DNA of 64,000 bases. It comes from Lacticaseibacillus nasuensis JCM 17158 (GTDB taxonomy: Bacteria; Bacillota; Bacilli; Lactobacillales; Lactobacillaceae). Made by a program: the position numbers and the translations under genes. The first letter of the stretch is position 1. Every line of letters begins with the position of its first letter. Positions 1 through 9,648 of the stretch are shown here, piece by piece. The notes beneath the pieces were generated by a model. It saw only the letters and a program-made list of their open reading frames with translations, did no database searches and had not been told where the DNA came from. The stretch spans positions 55,393-119,392 of the forward strand of contig NZ_AZDJ01000032.1 in the NCBI RefSeq assembly GCF_001434705.1, in the 5' to 3' direction.

Positions 1-1065
<1,065 letters not shown>

Positions 1066-1092
1066 TCACCTCATCTATGATTGAGTCAAAAA

Positions 1093-1377
1093 CTATTCCG
1101 CAATCGCCATGATGTCCTTTTCGTGCAGGACCAGGTAATCTTCGCCTTGGTACTTGACCTCGGAGCCGGCGTACTTGTCGTACATGATCACATCGCCAAC
1201 CTTGACGCTCATCGGCAGGACCTTGCCTTCTGGGGTGCGGGCGCCTGCGCCCACCGCAACGATCTTACCGGTTTGGGGCTTTTGCTTCGCGTTGTTGGCC
1301 AACACGATGCCGCCAACCGTTTCTTCCTGTTCTTCAACGACGGACACGATCACGCGATCTCCTAATGGTTTTAACAA
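1093..1377 (-). CDS. groES: GroES co-chaperonin, 10 kDa
   Basis: Heptameric lid of the GroEL chamber. The product is 94 residues, the usual family length, if translation starts at the TTG at 1377-1375, which gives (M)[10 protein letters not shown] and has GGAGGG six bases upstream. An in-frame ATT-type upstream start would add seven residues that have no counterpart in the family. The mobile loop ([12 protein letters not shown]) and the C-terminal [13 protein letters not shown] are visible. First gene of groES-groEL. Confidence 0.97.
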   Translation of the reverse strand: MLKPLGDRVIVSVVEEQEETVGGIVLANNAKQKPQTGKIVAVGAGARTPEGKVLPMSVKVGDVIMYDKYAGSEVKYQGEDYLVLHEKDIMAIAE

Positions 1378-1410
1378 GTCAATCCCTCCACAAATCAAAT
1401 TTTTTGAATT

Positions 1411-1437
1411 TTAGCACTCTAGGTAGTTAAGTGCTAA
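1411..1437 (-). promoter_or_regulatory. CIRCE operator (HrcA binding site)
   Basis: TTAGCACTC, nine-base spacer, AAGTGCTAA. This matches the consensus TTAGCACTC-N9-GAGTGCTAA with a single mismatch in the right arm. It lies between the groES promoter and start codon, as in other Firmicutes, so HrcA repression relieved by heat or misfolded-protein stress is expected. Confidence 0.95.
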
Positions 1438-1448
1438 CCACAATTGAT

Positions 1449-1477
1449 ACTATAACGAGTTCGGCAGCGGAATGCAA
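1449..1477 (-). promoter_or_regulatory. groESL promoter (SigA type)
   Basis: On the minus strand TTGCAT (-35, 1477-1472), 17-base spacer and TATAGT (-10, 1454-1449). Transcription would begin just ahead of the CIRCE element. Confidence 0.85.
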
Positions 1478-1534
1478 CCCCCTAAAGTGCATTCTGGTAT
1501 ACTAAACCTGTTAGTTCGACTCAGGAGGCGGATC

Positions 1535-2170
1535 ATGTCCCTACGACAGCACGCGATTCAATTAATTGCCACATATCTCGGCTACTTTCTGGCCAGCACC
1601 CTGTGCCTACACTTTTTCCCCGGCAGTGCCGGGTTGTGGGCCGCCACCATCCTCGCCATCACGGCGGCACTGGTGGCCTGGCACTTCAATCGCCAGTTGG
1701 TGATTCCCACCGCCGTGGAAGCGCCTGGCGTCAGCCCCGCGCAGGTGCAAGTCGGCTGGGGCCTCGGCGGCATCGCCATCGTCTTAGTGGCTGAACTGAT
1801 TGGCACCAAGCTCAGCAGTTGGTTGTTCCTGCAGCCCGCCTCGCGCCAGCCGCTGGCCGCGTTAATGGCTGCCATCACCACCACGCCCGCCTATGCGCTG
1901 GCGGCGGTCGTTGCGCTGCCGGTGCTTGAGGAGCTCGTATTTCGCCGGGTGGTGTTTGGCAATCTCGCCGGCGTGACCGGAACCTTTGGCGCCGCGGTAA
2001 TCAGCGGCTTGCTGTTTGGTTTTGCCACCGACCCCGCTCACTGGCTGACCGCCACCTTGGTCGGCATTGTGTACAGTTACTTATATCACGCCACCGGCAG
2101 CGTCAACGCGCCGCTGATTGCTCACATCGGCACGATTGCCCTTACCTTGGGCTACGCGTTCACGCATTAA
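1535..2170 (+). CDS. CPBP-family intramembrane metalloprotease (Abi/CAAX-like)
   Basis: Polytopic membrane protein of 211 residues with about six hydrophobic segments. The family's metal and catalytic motifs are all present: EELVFRR (Glu132, Glu133, Arg137), the His of FATDPAH (about 169), and the Asn191/His197 pair in VNAPLIAH. In lactic acid bacteria such proteins often accompany bacteriocin self-immunity genes, but no bacteriocin gene is seen here, so the substrate is unknown. The start ATG at 1535 has AGGAGG six bases upstream; the reading frame stays open further upstream but runs into the groESL promoter. A -10 TATACT at 1498-1503 precedes it. Followed after 10 bp by the LCP gene, so probably cotranscribed. 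Confidence 0.85.
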   Translation: MSLRQHAIQLIATYLGYFLASTLCLHFFPGSAGLWAATILAITAALVAWHFNRQLVIPTAVEAPGVSPAQVQVGWGLGGIAIVLVAELIGTKLSSWLFLQPASRQPLAALMAAITTTPAYALAAVVALPVLEELVFRRVVFGNLAGVTGTFGAAVISGLLFGFATDPAHWLTATLVGIVYSYLYHATGSVNAPLIAHIGTIALTLGYAFTH

Positions 2171-2180
2171 GGAGGCCGCC

Positions 2181-3239
2181 ATGCCCACTCGTCAGGAACA
2201 ACACTTACTCAACCGGCCGCGCCACATCGTCGCGAAACTCGTCGGCTTGGCCGTCGTCACCTTGGCTTTTGCCGCCGGCGCTTATGGCTTGCGGCTTTAC
2301 AGCCAGGCCAAATACGCGATTCAATCCACCTATCACAGCAGCGGCAAGGTGGCCACGGCCATCAAAAATAAGCGGCCGTTTGCCGCGTTGCTGTTAGGGG
2401 TCGACACCGGCGCCGATGGTCGCATCGACAAGGGTAACTCCGACACGATGATTGTCGCCGTGGTCAACCCCGCCAAGAAGCAAACGCAGCTGGTCAGCAT
2501 CCCCCGGGATACCGTGGCGCAGATGATTGGCACCAAATCCTTCAACATGCAAAAAATCAACGCCGCCTATAACATCGGCGGCTCGACCATGGCGATCAAC
2601 ACCGTCACCAAACTGGTCAATGTCCCGATTAGCTACTACCTCACCATCAACATGGGCGCGCTGGAGAAAGTCGTCGATGCAGTCGGTGGTGTCGATGTCC
2701 AGGTACCATTTTCCTTCACCAGTAGCAAAACCGGCGGCCAGCACTTCACCAAAGGCGGGATGCACCTCAACGGCAACATGGCGCTGGCCTATGCGCGCAT
2801 GCGCTACGAAGACCCTAAAGGCGACTATGGCCGCCAGCAGCGCCAACAACAGGTAATCAAGGCCATTTTGAAAAAAGCCGTGTCGCTGGATTCCCTCAGC
2901 AACTTCTCGAGCCTGCTGAACACGGTATCCAAAAATATCGCCACCAACCTGAGTTTTGATGACATGATGAGCATCTTTCAGCATTACCGCGGCGCCGCCC
3001 AGCACATTCAGTCCGACCACCTGCAAGGCCAAGCTGCGCTGGTGTACCCGGGCCCGCTGAGCTACCAGATTCCGTCGACCAAGGAACTGCAGCGCGTCTC
3101 GACGAAGCTACGCACAGCACTCGGGTTGTCCGCGGCCACCATCAGCAATCAAAACGTCCGAGAAAATAACGCCAACAGTAGCTTCCAGTGGAACGTCGAT
3201 CAAGACCAGACCTACACCATTTTCAATCCCGACTTATAA
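2181..3239 (+). CDS. LytR-CpsA-Psr (LCP) family cell-wall polymer ligase
   Basis: LCP proteins attach teichoic acid or capsular polymers from undecaprenyl carriers to peptidoglycan, outside the membrane. This 352-residue protein has a short cytoplasmic N-terminus, one membrane anchor (about residues 17-37), and an LCP domain with LLLGVDTG, the NSDTMIVAVVNP strand, the catalytic-pocket SIPRDT motif and the YARMRYEDPKGDYGRQQRQQ arginine-rich block. Start ATG 2181 with GGAGG at 2171, ten bases after the CPBP stop. Which of the several LCP paralogues it is cannot be told from the sequence. Confidence 0.92.
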   Translation: MPTRQEQHLLNRPRHIVAKLVGLAVVTLAFAAGAYGLRLYSQAKYAIQSTYHSSGKVATAIKNKRPFAALLLGVDTGADGRIDKGNSDTMIVAVVNPAKKQTQLVSIPRDTVAQMIGTKSFNMQKINAAYNIGGSTMAINTVTKLVNVPISYYLTINMGALEKVVDAVGGVDVQVPFSFTSSKTGGQHFTKGGMHLNGNMALAYARMRYEDPKGDYGRQQRQQQVIKAILKKAVSLDSLSNFSSLLNTVSKNIATNLSFDDMMSIFQHYRGAAQHIQSDHLQGQAALVYPGPLSYQIPSTKELQRVSTKLRTALGLSAATISNQNVRENNANSSFQWNVDQDQTYTIFNPDL

Positions 3240-3243
3240 TCAA

Positions 3244-3282
3244 AGAACGCCCCCTTCGGCAATCAGCCAAAGGGGGCGTTCT
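3244..3282. terminator. Bidirectional terminator between convergent genes
   Basis: Perfect 13-bp stem AGAACGCCCCCTT/AAGGGGGCGTTCT with a 13-base loop, between the LCP gene (+) and the ABC permease gene (-). Confidence 0.85.
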
Positions 3283-3287
3283 CACGT

Positions 3288-4337
3288 CTAGGCGAAGTGG
3301 CGCAAGCGCCGATACTGTCGATGCAGCTGCGGCCAATACTGCCAGACCAAGCCACCAGCCACGATGATGACCACCGCCGTAATGCTCAGACCAAAGTTAA
3401 AGCTGTCTGCGGAACGCTGGTTGATGAGCGCCAGCGCCGAAACGATGGCCGCCACGCTGACAATCAACCACCGCAACTGCGGCACCAACAACTGCTCGCC
3501 AGTCCGCTCCAACGACACATGCATGACGCTCCAACGCGTCAACGGAATCGTCACCAGGAAGACCAAGATGGCAAAGCCCAGGATGCCCCAAAACAGGCGG
3601 CCCGGCTGGTCAAACCCACCGCCGTAATACGTGTCGCTAGTCACCGGAAACAACATCATATTCAGATTCAACACGGCATTATTCAGTAAGACAATCAAGG
3701 CCACTGTACCGAGTCCCATCACCACCGGTCGGGTGAACACGGTGCCAATAAAGAACCCTACCATGAAGCCCCCGAGTACTAGCGCCAGGTTATACGCCAC
3801 GGTTAAGCTGCCCGCCGCTAGCGACAAGTTATAATACTGCCCCGGAATGTAGACTTTAGCCGCCAGTAACGGCACGATTTCTTCGATCAGCGTCACCCCC
3901 GCCACCAGTGGCAGGTAGAGCCGCAACTTGGCCCAGAATACCGTTTGCCGCTTCAGACCAAGTCCCGCCAAGAAGCGGTCAAATTGACTTTGGCCGTCCC
4001 AGCCGGCCACGAATAGGCCGAGTGCCGTCAGCACGAGAATGCCCATGACGGCCACCTTGCTACCGACTTGGGTGTCGACGATTGGCGCATGGTCGCCGTC
4101 GTTTTTCACCACCATATCGTAGGTGTCGTGGCGGTACTTCGCAAATTGGTCGGCCTTGTAGCCCCAGTCCTTATGGTGCTTGGCAAAAGACTGCTCGGTC
4201 AACGCATGCGATTCCACCCACTGGTAATTGTCGTAATTCGACTTGACGCCAATGATCAGGAAGATGGCCGCCAGCCCGATGACCAGCCATACGAGCGGCT
4301 TATGCCGCGCCCAAATTAATGCACTTGCTTGTTTCAT
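3288..4337 (-). CDS. ABC transporter membrane protein of a GntR-ABC (YtrA-type) operon
   Basis: 349 residues with an N-terminal transmembrane segment (about 15-30), a roughly 75-residue extracytoplasmic stretch, and then six or seven more hydrophobic segments. It resembles ABC-2-type permeases. The ATG overlaps the stop of the ATPase gene (ATGA, 4334-4337), so the two are translationally coupled. With the ATPase and the YtrA-like regulator it forms a three-gene operon. Such systems in Firmicutes respond to cell-wall-active agents; the substrate here is not shown by the sequence. Confidence 0.75.
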   Translation of the reverse strand: MKQASALIWARHKPLVWLVIGLAAIFLIIGVKSNYDNYQWVESHALTEQSFAKHHKDWGYKADQFAKYRHDTYDMVVKNDGDHAPIVDTQVGSKVAVMGILVLTALGLFVAGWDGQSQFDRFLAGLGLKRQTVFWAKLRLYLPLVAGVTLIEEIVPLLAAKVYIPGQYYNLSLAAGSLTVAYNLALVLGGFMVGFFIGTVFTRPVVMGLGTVALIVLLNNAVLNLNMMLFPVTSDTYYGGGFDQPGRLFWGILGFAILVFLVTIPLTRWSVMHVSLERTGEQLLVPQLRWLIVSVAAIVSALALINQRSADSFNFGLSITAVVIIVAGGLVWQYWPQLHRQYRRLRHFA

Positions 4338-5215
4338 TGGCCATCCTCCTTAGCAAATTCATGGCGAAACAGATCCGTCAGCGTCAACGGTAAGGCCTCG
4401 TTTAACACGGGGTTGGCCGCCTCAATGGCACCTTGCACCGCCGGCGTGTAATCCGGAAAGACCACCGTCGCCACTCGCCCGGAAATCGTTATAACCTGAC
4501 CGGCTTCGTGCACGATTGGCGGCAGCGATTTCCCAGGAAATACCAGCTGCAGCTTCACGGCGTGCTCGCGGTAATCTTCCAAGGTAATCGTCTGGTCGAT
4601 GGTCGCATTCTTCAGGAACAAGATACGATCGGCCAAGCCGTCAAGTTCGTTTAGATTATGCGACGCAATCAGGAACCCGCGCTGACCGCCGGCGATTTCG
4701 GCAATCACCAGCTTAACGATGGTTTCTCGAACGAATAGGTCCAAACCGTCGAAGGGTTCATCGAGCATCATGAACGGTGCATTCGATGCCAGCGTCAGCG
4801 CCAGCACCACAACGGCTTGATAGCCCTTGGACAAGGCGCGAAATTGTTGCGTCGGCGCCAAGTCATTATCGACCAGCAGGGCTTCATACCGTGCGCGGTC
4901 AAAGCCTGGATAGCCAATGGCGTAAAAGTCGGCGATGTGCCGCAGCGAATAGCGCTTGAAAAAGAGATTGGCCGGATCGATATAGATGAGTTGTTGCCGC
5001 GCGGCAGGTTGCTCGGCAAACATCATGCCATCGATCGCCACGCTGCCGGCGTCTGGCAGATACTGATTCATCATGGTGCGCATCAGGCTGGTTTTCCCCG
5101 CGCCGTTGCGCCCAACTAAGCCGACGATTTCACCTGGCTGCCAGGTGAAGTTCACATTGCGCAGCACCGAGGCGCCCGCGATGGTTTTACTGAGTTGATT
5201 GACCGTTAATTGCAT
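4334..5215 (-). CDS. ABC transporter ATP-binding protein (YtrB-like)
   Basis: 293 residues. Walker A GRNGAGKTS (about residues 36-44), a degenerate signature LSKGYQ in place of LSGGQ, Walker B FMMLDEPFDGLD and the switch His in ASHNLNEL are visible, followed by a C-terminal accessory domain of about 80 residues. The ATG at 5215 has AGGAGGGG four bases upstream and starts directly behind the GntR stop codon; an upstream in-frame start would overlap the regulator. LSKGY signatures are known in the YtrB/BcrA branch of exporters, which fits the context. Confidence 0.85.
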   Translation of the reverse strand: MQLTVNQLSKTIAGASVLRNVNFTWQPGEIVGLVGRNGAGKTSLMRTMMNQYLPDAGSVAIDGMMFAEQPAARQQLIYIDPANLFFKRYSLRHIADFYAIGYPGFDRARYEALLVDNDLAPTQQFRALSKGYQAVVVLALTLASNAPFMMLDEPFDGLDLFVRETIVKLVIAEIAGGQRGFLIASHNLNELDGLADRILFLKNATIDQTITLEDYREHAVKLQLVFPGKSLPPIVHEAGQVITISGRVATVVFPDYTPAVQGAIEAANPVLNEALPLTLTDLFRHEFAKEDGQ

Positions 5216-5216
5216 G

Positions 5217-5579
5217 CTACCCCTCCTGGTCGTGTTCTTTGGCCCATTCACACAAGGTGGCGGTGGTGACCCCCGCCGCCTTGGCCGCTAACACCACCGC
5301 CGAAAACCGCTGGTGCAGCTCGGCCACCTGGGCCGCTGCCGGCATCGTGTGCGCCGCGATGAACGAACCCTTACCCGGTTGCACCTGCACCGTGCCATCG
5401 AGTTCCAGTTGCTTATAGGCCTTAGCCACGGTGTTGGGATTCAGTTGCACCTGCTTGGCCATGTCCCGCACCGAGGGGAGCTTGTCACCGGGTTGTAGGA
5501 TTCCTTGCACGACTTGTTGCTTGATTTGCAAAACCAGCCGCTCGTAATAAGCGTACTGGCCGAACCGTTGATCATCCAT
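5217..5579 (-). CDS. GntR-family regulator, YtrA subfamily
   Basis: 120 residues: an N-terminal GntR winged helix (QPGDKLPSVRDMAKQVQLNPNTVAKAYKQLE) followed by only a short tail of about 45 residues, the architecture of the YtrA subfamily. Start ATG 5579 with AGGAGG. First gene of the regulator-ATPase-permease operon. A perfect palindrome overlapping its own -10 box (5603-5625) makes autorepression very likely. Confidence 0.9.
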   Translation of the reverse strand: MDDQRFGQYAYYERLVLQIKQQVVQGILQPGDKLPSVRDMAKQVQLNPNTVAKAYKQLELDGTVQVQPGKGSFIAAHTMPAAAQVAELHQRFSAVVLAAKAAGVTTATLCEWAKEHDQEG

Positions 5580-5602
5580 CGGCAGCCTCCTTTTTGTATT
5601 AC

Positions 5603-5625
5603 GTGTACTATTATACACAGTACAC
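5603..5625 (-). promoter_or_regulatory. YtrA-type operator overlapping the GntR operon promoter
   Basis: GTGTACT-N9-AGTACAC, a perfect 7+7 inverted repeat. On the minus strand the spacer contains the -10 TATAAT (5615-5610), with TTGTGC 16 bases upstream as -35. The GTAC-containing half-sites resemble those known for YtrA-subfamily repressors. Bound protein would block RNA polymerase directly. Confidence 0.8.
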
Positions 5626-5647
5626 TTCAAAGCACAAGCGCAGGCAC

Positions 5648-5678
5648 AAAAAAACCACCCGGAAGTATTCGGGTGGTT
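5648..5678 (-). terminator. Terminator of rex
   Basis: AACCACCCG stem, eight-base loop, CGGGTGGTT, followed on the minus strand by seven T residues. Confidence 0.9.
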
Positions 5679-5685
5679 CTGTCGT

Positions 5686-6348
5686 CTAGTTATCGCCGAG
5701 CTCGGCATCGTTTAATGTCGGGCCATAATGCTGGAGGAAGTAAATCAAGGTCTGTAACTCGGTGGCCAAATCGACATTTTGGACGCGCACATAACTGGGC
5801 ACGGAAATGCGCAGTGGTGTGAAGTTCATGATGCCCTTGATGCCAGCCTTCACCAAGTCGTTGGTAATCGCCTGCGCCGCATCGGTGGGCACGGTGAGAA
5901 TCACAATCTCGATTTGTTGCTCGCGCAGCTGGGTGACCATGTCGGCCATCGGGTAAATCGGCACGCCGGATTGAATGGTGTTGGCGATCTCGGGATTCAC
6001 ATCGAAGCCGGCACTGATGCGAATATTATTCGTCTGCCGAAAGTTGTAGTTCAACAAGGCGTGCCCCAGGTTGCCGACGCCGACCAAGCCAACGCTGGTG
6101 AGCTTGTCTTGATTCAGGATCTTCTTGAAAAACTTGATGAGATCCATGACGTCATAGCCATAGCCGCGCTTCCCCAACGCACCGAAATAGGAAAAATCGC
6201 GCCGAATTGTCGCCGAATCTACCTTTACCGCCTCGGCCAACTCGGTGGAGCTCACCTTCGTCGTGCCGGCATTGGCGAGAAACGTCAGGTAGCGGTAGTA
6301 CAACGGGAGTCGTTTAGCCGTTGCCTTTGGGATCATTGTTTCCGCCAT
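5686..6348 (-). CDS. rex: Redox-sensing transcriptional repressor Rex
   Basis: Senses the NADH/NAD+ ratio and represses fermentation and respiration genes when NAD+ is high. 220 residues: N-terminal winged helix ([23 protein letters not shown]), then a Rossmann domain with [13 protein letters not shown] (GxGxxG) and a C-terminal helix. The start ATG at 6348 is preceded by AGGAGG; an ATG six codons further up would place that ribosome binding site inside the gene. Monocistronic, with its own terminator. Possible targets in the window include the electron-transfer genes near 52.4 kb, but their motif spacing differs from the Rex consensus. Confidence 0.95.
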   Translation of the reverse strand: MAETMIPKATAKRLPLYYRYLTFLANAGTTKVSSTELAEAVKVDSATIRRDFSYFGALGKRGYGYDVMDLIKFFKKILNQDKLTSVGLVGVGNLGHALLNYNFRQTNNIRISAGFDVNPEIANTIQSGVPIYPMADMVTQLREQQIEIVILTVPTDAAQAITNDLVKAGIKGIMNFTPLRISVPSYVRVQNVDLATELQTLIYFLQHYGPTLNDAELGDN

Positions 6349-6451
6349 AATGTGCCTCCTAAGCATTCTTGCAAGATTTTAAGTCATACTATGTTGATAA
6401 TAACTGGTTCAGGGGGTGAACGCAAGCAATTGGCCGGAGCTTGTTCGGATT

Positions 6452-6480
6452 TTTTCACAAGCCGCCGGCGGGAATATGCT
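6452..6480 (+). promoter_or_regulatory. Promoter of the ABC-F gene
   Basis: TTTTCA, 17-base spacer, TATGCT on the plus strand, about 40 bp before the start codon. Confidence 0.5.
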
Positions 6481-6521
6481 ATATTTAGACTTAGTGACTC
6501 TATTAGGAAGGAAGCCTTCGC

Positions 6522-8438
6522 ATGATCATCCTCCAAGCCCAAGGCGTCGCCCGCAGCTTCAATGGCCTCGACCTGTTCACGGGCATTAACCTCGCCGTGC
6601 AAACCGGCGCCCGCGTCGGCCTCGTCGGGCCCAACGGCATCGGCAAAACGACGCTGCTGGAAATTCTCGCCGGGATCAATCCCCCCGACGCCGGCCACGT
6701 CACCACCAGCAAGAACCTGTCGCTGGGCTATCTGGCCCAGGACTCTGGCCTCACCGGCGACAATACCGTGTTCAACGAAATGTTGACCGTGTTTGCCCCG
6801 GTGATGGCGCTAGAAACGCGCATGCATGACCTGGAAAAACAGCTCACCCATGACGCCAGCGCCGCCGTGCTGGCCCAATACGACCAGGTGCAACACGACT
6901 TCACCGAGCAAAACGGCTACGGCTACCGCGCCGAGATTCGCGGCGTCTTACACGGGTTCCATTTTGACGACACCACTTATGATAAACCCATTCACACATT
7001 AAGTGGCGGCGAGCGCTCACGCCTGGCGCTGGCCAAGCTGCTGCTGGAGCGCCACGACCTGATTATCCTCGACGAGCCGACCAACCACCTCGATATCGAC
7101 ACCTTGACCTGGTTGGAAGGTTATTTGCGTGGCTACCCCGGCGCCATTCTCACCGTCAGCCACGACCAGTACTTCCTCGACCACGTCGTCACCGAAGTCT
7201 ACGAACTCGGCCCGACCCAAGCCGTCCACTACACCACCAACTACACCGGCTACAAAAAGCAAAAGGCCGAAAACCTGGCGCTGGAGTGGAAAGCCTACGA
7301 AAAACAGCAGGAAGAAATCGCCAAGCTACAAGATTTCATCGACAAAAATATCGTCCGCGCCAGCACCACTAAGCAGGCCCAAGCTCGGCGCAAACAACTC
7401 GAGAAGATGCCCCGCCTAGCCCGCCCCGCCGGCCGCGAGAAGACGGTCCACTTCCAGTTCACGCCGGCCACCACAAGTGGCAACGAGGTGCTTCAGGTCC
7501 GCGGCGCGACGGTGGGGTATGAAGCTGCCAAGCCCATGGCCGGCCCAATCGATTTTGCGGTGAACAAAGGCGACCGCATCGCCATCATCGGCCCCAACGG
7601 CGTCGGCAAGTCCACGTTGCTCAAAAGCATCCTCGGCCAAATTCCCTTCCTCAAAGGCTCAGCCCGCTTTGGCACCGGCGTCACCACCGGCTACTACGAC
7701 CAGGATCAACACCAACTACACTGGAACAAAACCGTCCTCGCCGAGATTTGGGACGAGCATCCGACCATGCTGGAAAAAGACGTCCGCGCCGCCTTGGCCG
7801 CGTTCTTATTCGACGCCGAAGACATCACCAAAACCGTCGCCGATTTGTCCGGCGGCCAAAAAGCGCGGCTGGAGCTAACGAAGCTATCGCTGATGCACGA
7901 CAACTTTCTCGTGCTGGACGAGCCGACCAACCACTTGGACATTAATTCCAAGGAGGTCTTGGAAGAAGCCCTCGCCGATTTTTCCGGCACCGTCTTGTTC
8001 GTTTCGCATGACCGTTACTTCATCAATAGCCTCGCCACGAGCATTGTCGCGTTAGCCCCAACTGGGAGCACCACCTACCTCGGCGACTGGGACTACTATC
8101 AAGAAAAGCTCGCCGAAACCACCGCAGAAGCCGCGGCAGATGCCCCAGCTGCAGAAGCGGCTCCCGCGGTGGCCGCCACGGCGTACAGTCAATCCAAAGA
8201 AGCACAGCGCAACCACCGCAAACTTGAACGTGAAGTCGCCAAGTGGGAAGCCGAGCTGACGCGGCTGGAAGAAGCAGCCGCCGCCGTGCAAACCGACATG
8301 GCCGCCCCGGCAGCGTTAACTGATTACGTCAAAATGCAGGAACTACAAGCCAAGCTCGACGCCATCACTGCCGCCACCAATGAGGCAGAAACCGCGTGGG
8401 AACAAGCGGCAGAAGCGTTAGAAGAACTGGAATCCTAG
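6522..8438 (+). CDS. ABC-F family ATPase (translation factor or ribosome protection type)
   Basis: 638 residues with two nucleotide-binding domains and no membrane segment, the ABC-F layout. NBD1: GPNGIGKTT, LSGGERSRLAL, LIILDEPTNHLD. The interdomain arm/linker follows (about 240-310, rich in K, E and Q). NBD2: GPNGVGKST, LSGGQKARLEL, FLVLDEPTNHLD. The C-terminus (about 540-638) is an Ala/Glu-rich linker and coiled coil, as in the Uup/YdiF group. ABC-F proteins act on the ribosomal E site. It is most similar in shape to housekeeping YdiF-like members; antibiotic resistance is not indicated. Start ATG 6522 behind AGGAAGG. A 9-bp gap separates it from the MFS gene. Confidence 0.9.
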   Translation: MIILQAQGVARSFNGLDLFTGINLAVQTGARVGLVGPNGIGKTTLLEILAGINPPDAGHVTTSKNLSLGYLAQDSGLTGDNTVFNEMLTVFAPVMALETRMHDLEKQLTHDASAAVLAQYDQVQHDFTEQNGYGYRAEIRGVLHGFHFDDTTYDKPIHTLSGGERSRLALAKLLLERHDLIILDEPTNHLDIDTLTWLEGYLRGYPGAILTVSHDQYFLDHVVTEVYELGPTQAVHYTTNYTGYKKQKAENLALEWKAYEKQQEEIAKLQDFIDKNIVRASTTKQAQARRKQLEKMPRLARPAGREKTVHFQFTPATTSGNEVLQVRGATVGYEAAKPMAGPIDFAVNKGDRIAIIGPNGVGKSTLLKSILGQIPFLKGSARFGTGVTTGYYDQDQHQLHWNKTVLAEIWDEHPTMLEKDVRAALAAFLFDAEDITKTVADLSGGQKARLELTKLSLMHDNFLVLDEPTNHLDINSKEVLEEALADFSGTVLFVSHDRYFINSLATSIVALAPTGSTTYLGDWDYYQEKLAETTAEAAADAPAAEAAPAVAATAYSQSKEAQRNHRKLEREVAKWEAELTRLEEAAAAVQTDMAAPAALTDYVKMQELQAKLDAITAATNEAETAWEQAAEALEELES

Positions 8439-8447
8439 GAGCAGAGA

Positions 8448-9593
8448 ATGTTTTCACTATTACTGGCGATTATTTACCTGGCCTACATTAGCCTCGGGCT
8501 CCCCGATTCGCTCATCGGCGCGGGTTGGCCGGCGATGCATGCACAACTCGGAGTGCCCGTGAGCTACGCGGGGCTGATTACCATGATCATCTCGGCCAAT
8601 ACGATTATCTCGAGCTTGTTGTCCAATCGATTGAACCGGCGCTTCGGCACCGGCCGGGTCACCGCCGTGTCGGTCATGACCACCGCGTTGGGGCTGTTTG
8701 GGTTCGCACTGGCGCCAAGCTTTATCTGGCTGTGTGTAATCGCGGTGCCTTATGGTCTCGGTGCCGGCGCCGTGGACGCCGCGTTGAACAATTACGTCGC
8801 CTTGCACTATTCCACGCGCCAGCTCAACTGGCTTCACATGTGCTGGGGACTGGGCGCCGCGATCAGTCCAAACGTGATGGGGTTTGCACTGACCCATCAC
8901 CTCGGCTGGCGCAGCGGCTATCTGGCCATCGGCATCGTTCAAGCGCTGTTGACCATCGCCTTGTTTGCCAGCCTGCCGCTGTGGCATGAACGCCACACTG
9001 CGACTGCACCAACTAGTGCCAGCGGCCAACTCCGCGGATTGCCCGGATTGCCTCAGGCCTTGATTGCCTTTCTGGCTTATTGCGCGATTGAAGGCACGGC
9101 CGGCATTTGGGCCGCCTCTTATCTGGTGGCTAGCCGTGGCGTTCACCTCGCCACCGCCGCCAGGGCCGCCGCGCTGTTTTACATCGGCATCACCGTCGGC
9201 CGCTTCATCGCCGGCGTCGTCGCCGACCACATCGGCGACCGAGCGTTGATTTGGAGTGGCATTGGCGTGCTCGCCACGGGTGGGGCCTTGTTGCTGTTCC
9301 CGTTGCCAAGCCACGTGGCAATGATGGCGTTGCTCCTGATTGGCGTCGGCTGTGCCCCGATTTATCCCACGATTATTCATCAGGTGCCAACCGACTTCGG
9401 TGCCGCCAACTCGCAAGCCGTCATCGGCATTGAAATGGCATCGGCGTATGTCGGCTCCACCTTCGCCCCGCCAATCTTTGGCTGGTTGGCCGGCAGGACG
9501 AGCCTCGGCCTCTACCCCGTTTACCTGTTGGTGCTGACAGTGGTGATGGCCGGCGCGCTCGCCTGGCAAACGCACCAACTTCAGCAGCACTAG
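8448..9593 (+). CDS. MFS transporter
   Basis: 381 residues with about twelve hydrophobic segments. The family loop between helices 2 and 3 is recognisable (NRLNRRFGTGRVTAVS), and the second half has YIGITVGRFIAGVVADHIGDR. It resembles the FucP/YfkF-like 12-helix group (NYVALHYSTRQLNWLHMCWGLGAAISP). The substrate cannot be predicted. TAGGAG overlapping the ABC-F stop serves as ribosome binding site, so the pair is probably one operon. Confidence 0.85.
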   Translation: MFSLLLAIIYLAYISLGLPDSLIGAGWPAMHAQLGVPVSYAGLITMIISANTIISSLLSNRLNRRFGTGRVTAVSVMTTALGLFGFALAPSFIWLCVIAVPYGLGAGAVDAALNNYVALHYSTRQLNWLHMCWGLGAAISPNVMGFALTHHLGWRSGYLAIGIVQALLTIALFASLPLWHERHTATAPTSASGQLRGLPGLPQALIAFLAYCAIEGTAGIWAASYLVASRGVHLATAARAAALFYIGITVGRFIAGVVADHIGDRALIWSGIGVLATGGALLLFPLPSHVAMMALLLIGVGCAPIYPTIIHQVPTDFGAANSQAVIGIEMASAYVGSTFAPPIFGWLAGRTSLGLYPVYLLVLTVVMAGALAWQTHQLQQH

Positions 9594-9594
9594 T

Positions 9595-9631
9595 AAAACC
9601 CCGCAACCTGACTTCAGGCTGCGGGGTTTTT
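9595..9631. terminator. Terminator after the MFS gene
   Basis: AACCCCGCA stem, loop, TGCGGGGTT followed by TTTT; A-runs on the other side let it also serve the convergent DUF1648 gene. Confidence 0.85.
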
Positions 9632-9648
9632 AGCGCCATCTAAGACTG

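Noticed and set aside
1535..3239. CPBP and LCP genes as part of a bacteriocin locus
   Set aside because: No small leader-peptide gene, dedicated exporter or modification gene is nearby, so immunity is not supported.
6441..6460. TTGTTCGGATTTTTTCACAA as a Rex operator between rex and the ABC-F gene
   Set aside because: One half-site fits (TCACAA) but the other is poor and the spacing is two bases too long for the Rex consensus; kept only as a weak possibility.
5779..6525. 248-codon plus-strand frame over rex
   Set aside because: Shadow of rex; no recognisable domain, and it runs into the ABC-F promoter.
6522..8438. ABC-F protein as an antibiotic resistance factor
   Set aside because: The long C-terminal coiled coil and short interdomain arm look like housekeeping YdiF/Uup-type members, and no attenuator leader with a short peptide is seen.
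8460..9590. 376-codon open frame antisense to the MFS gene
   Set aside because: Composition is rich in Gln, Gly, His and Arg without any domain, and there is no ribosome binding site; the plus-strand frame is a clear membrane transporter.
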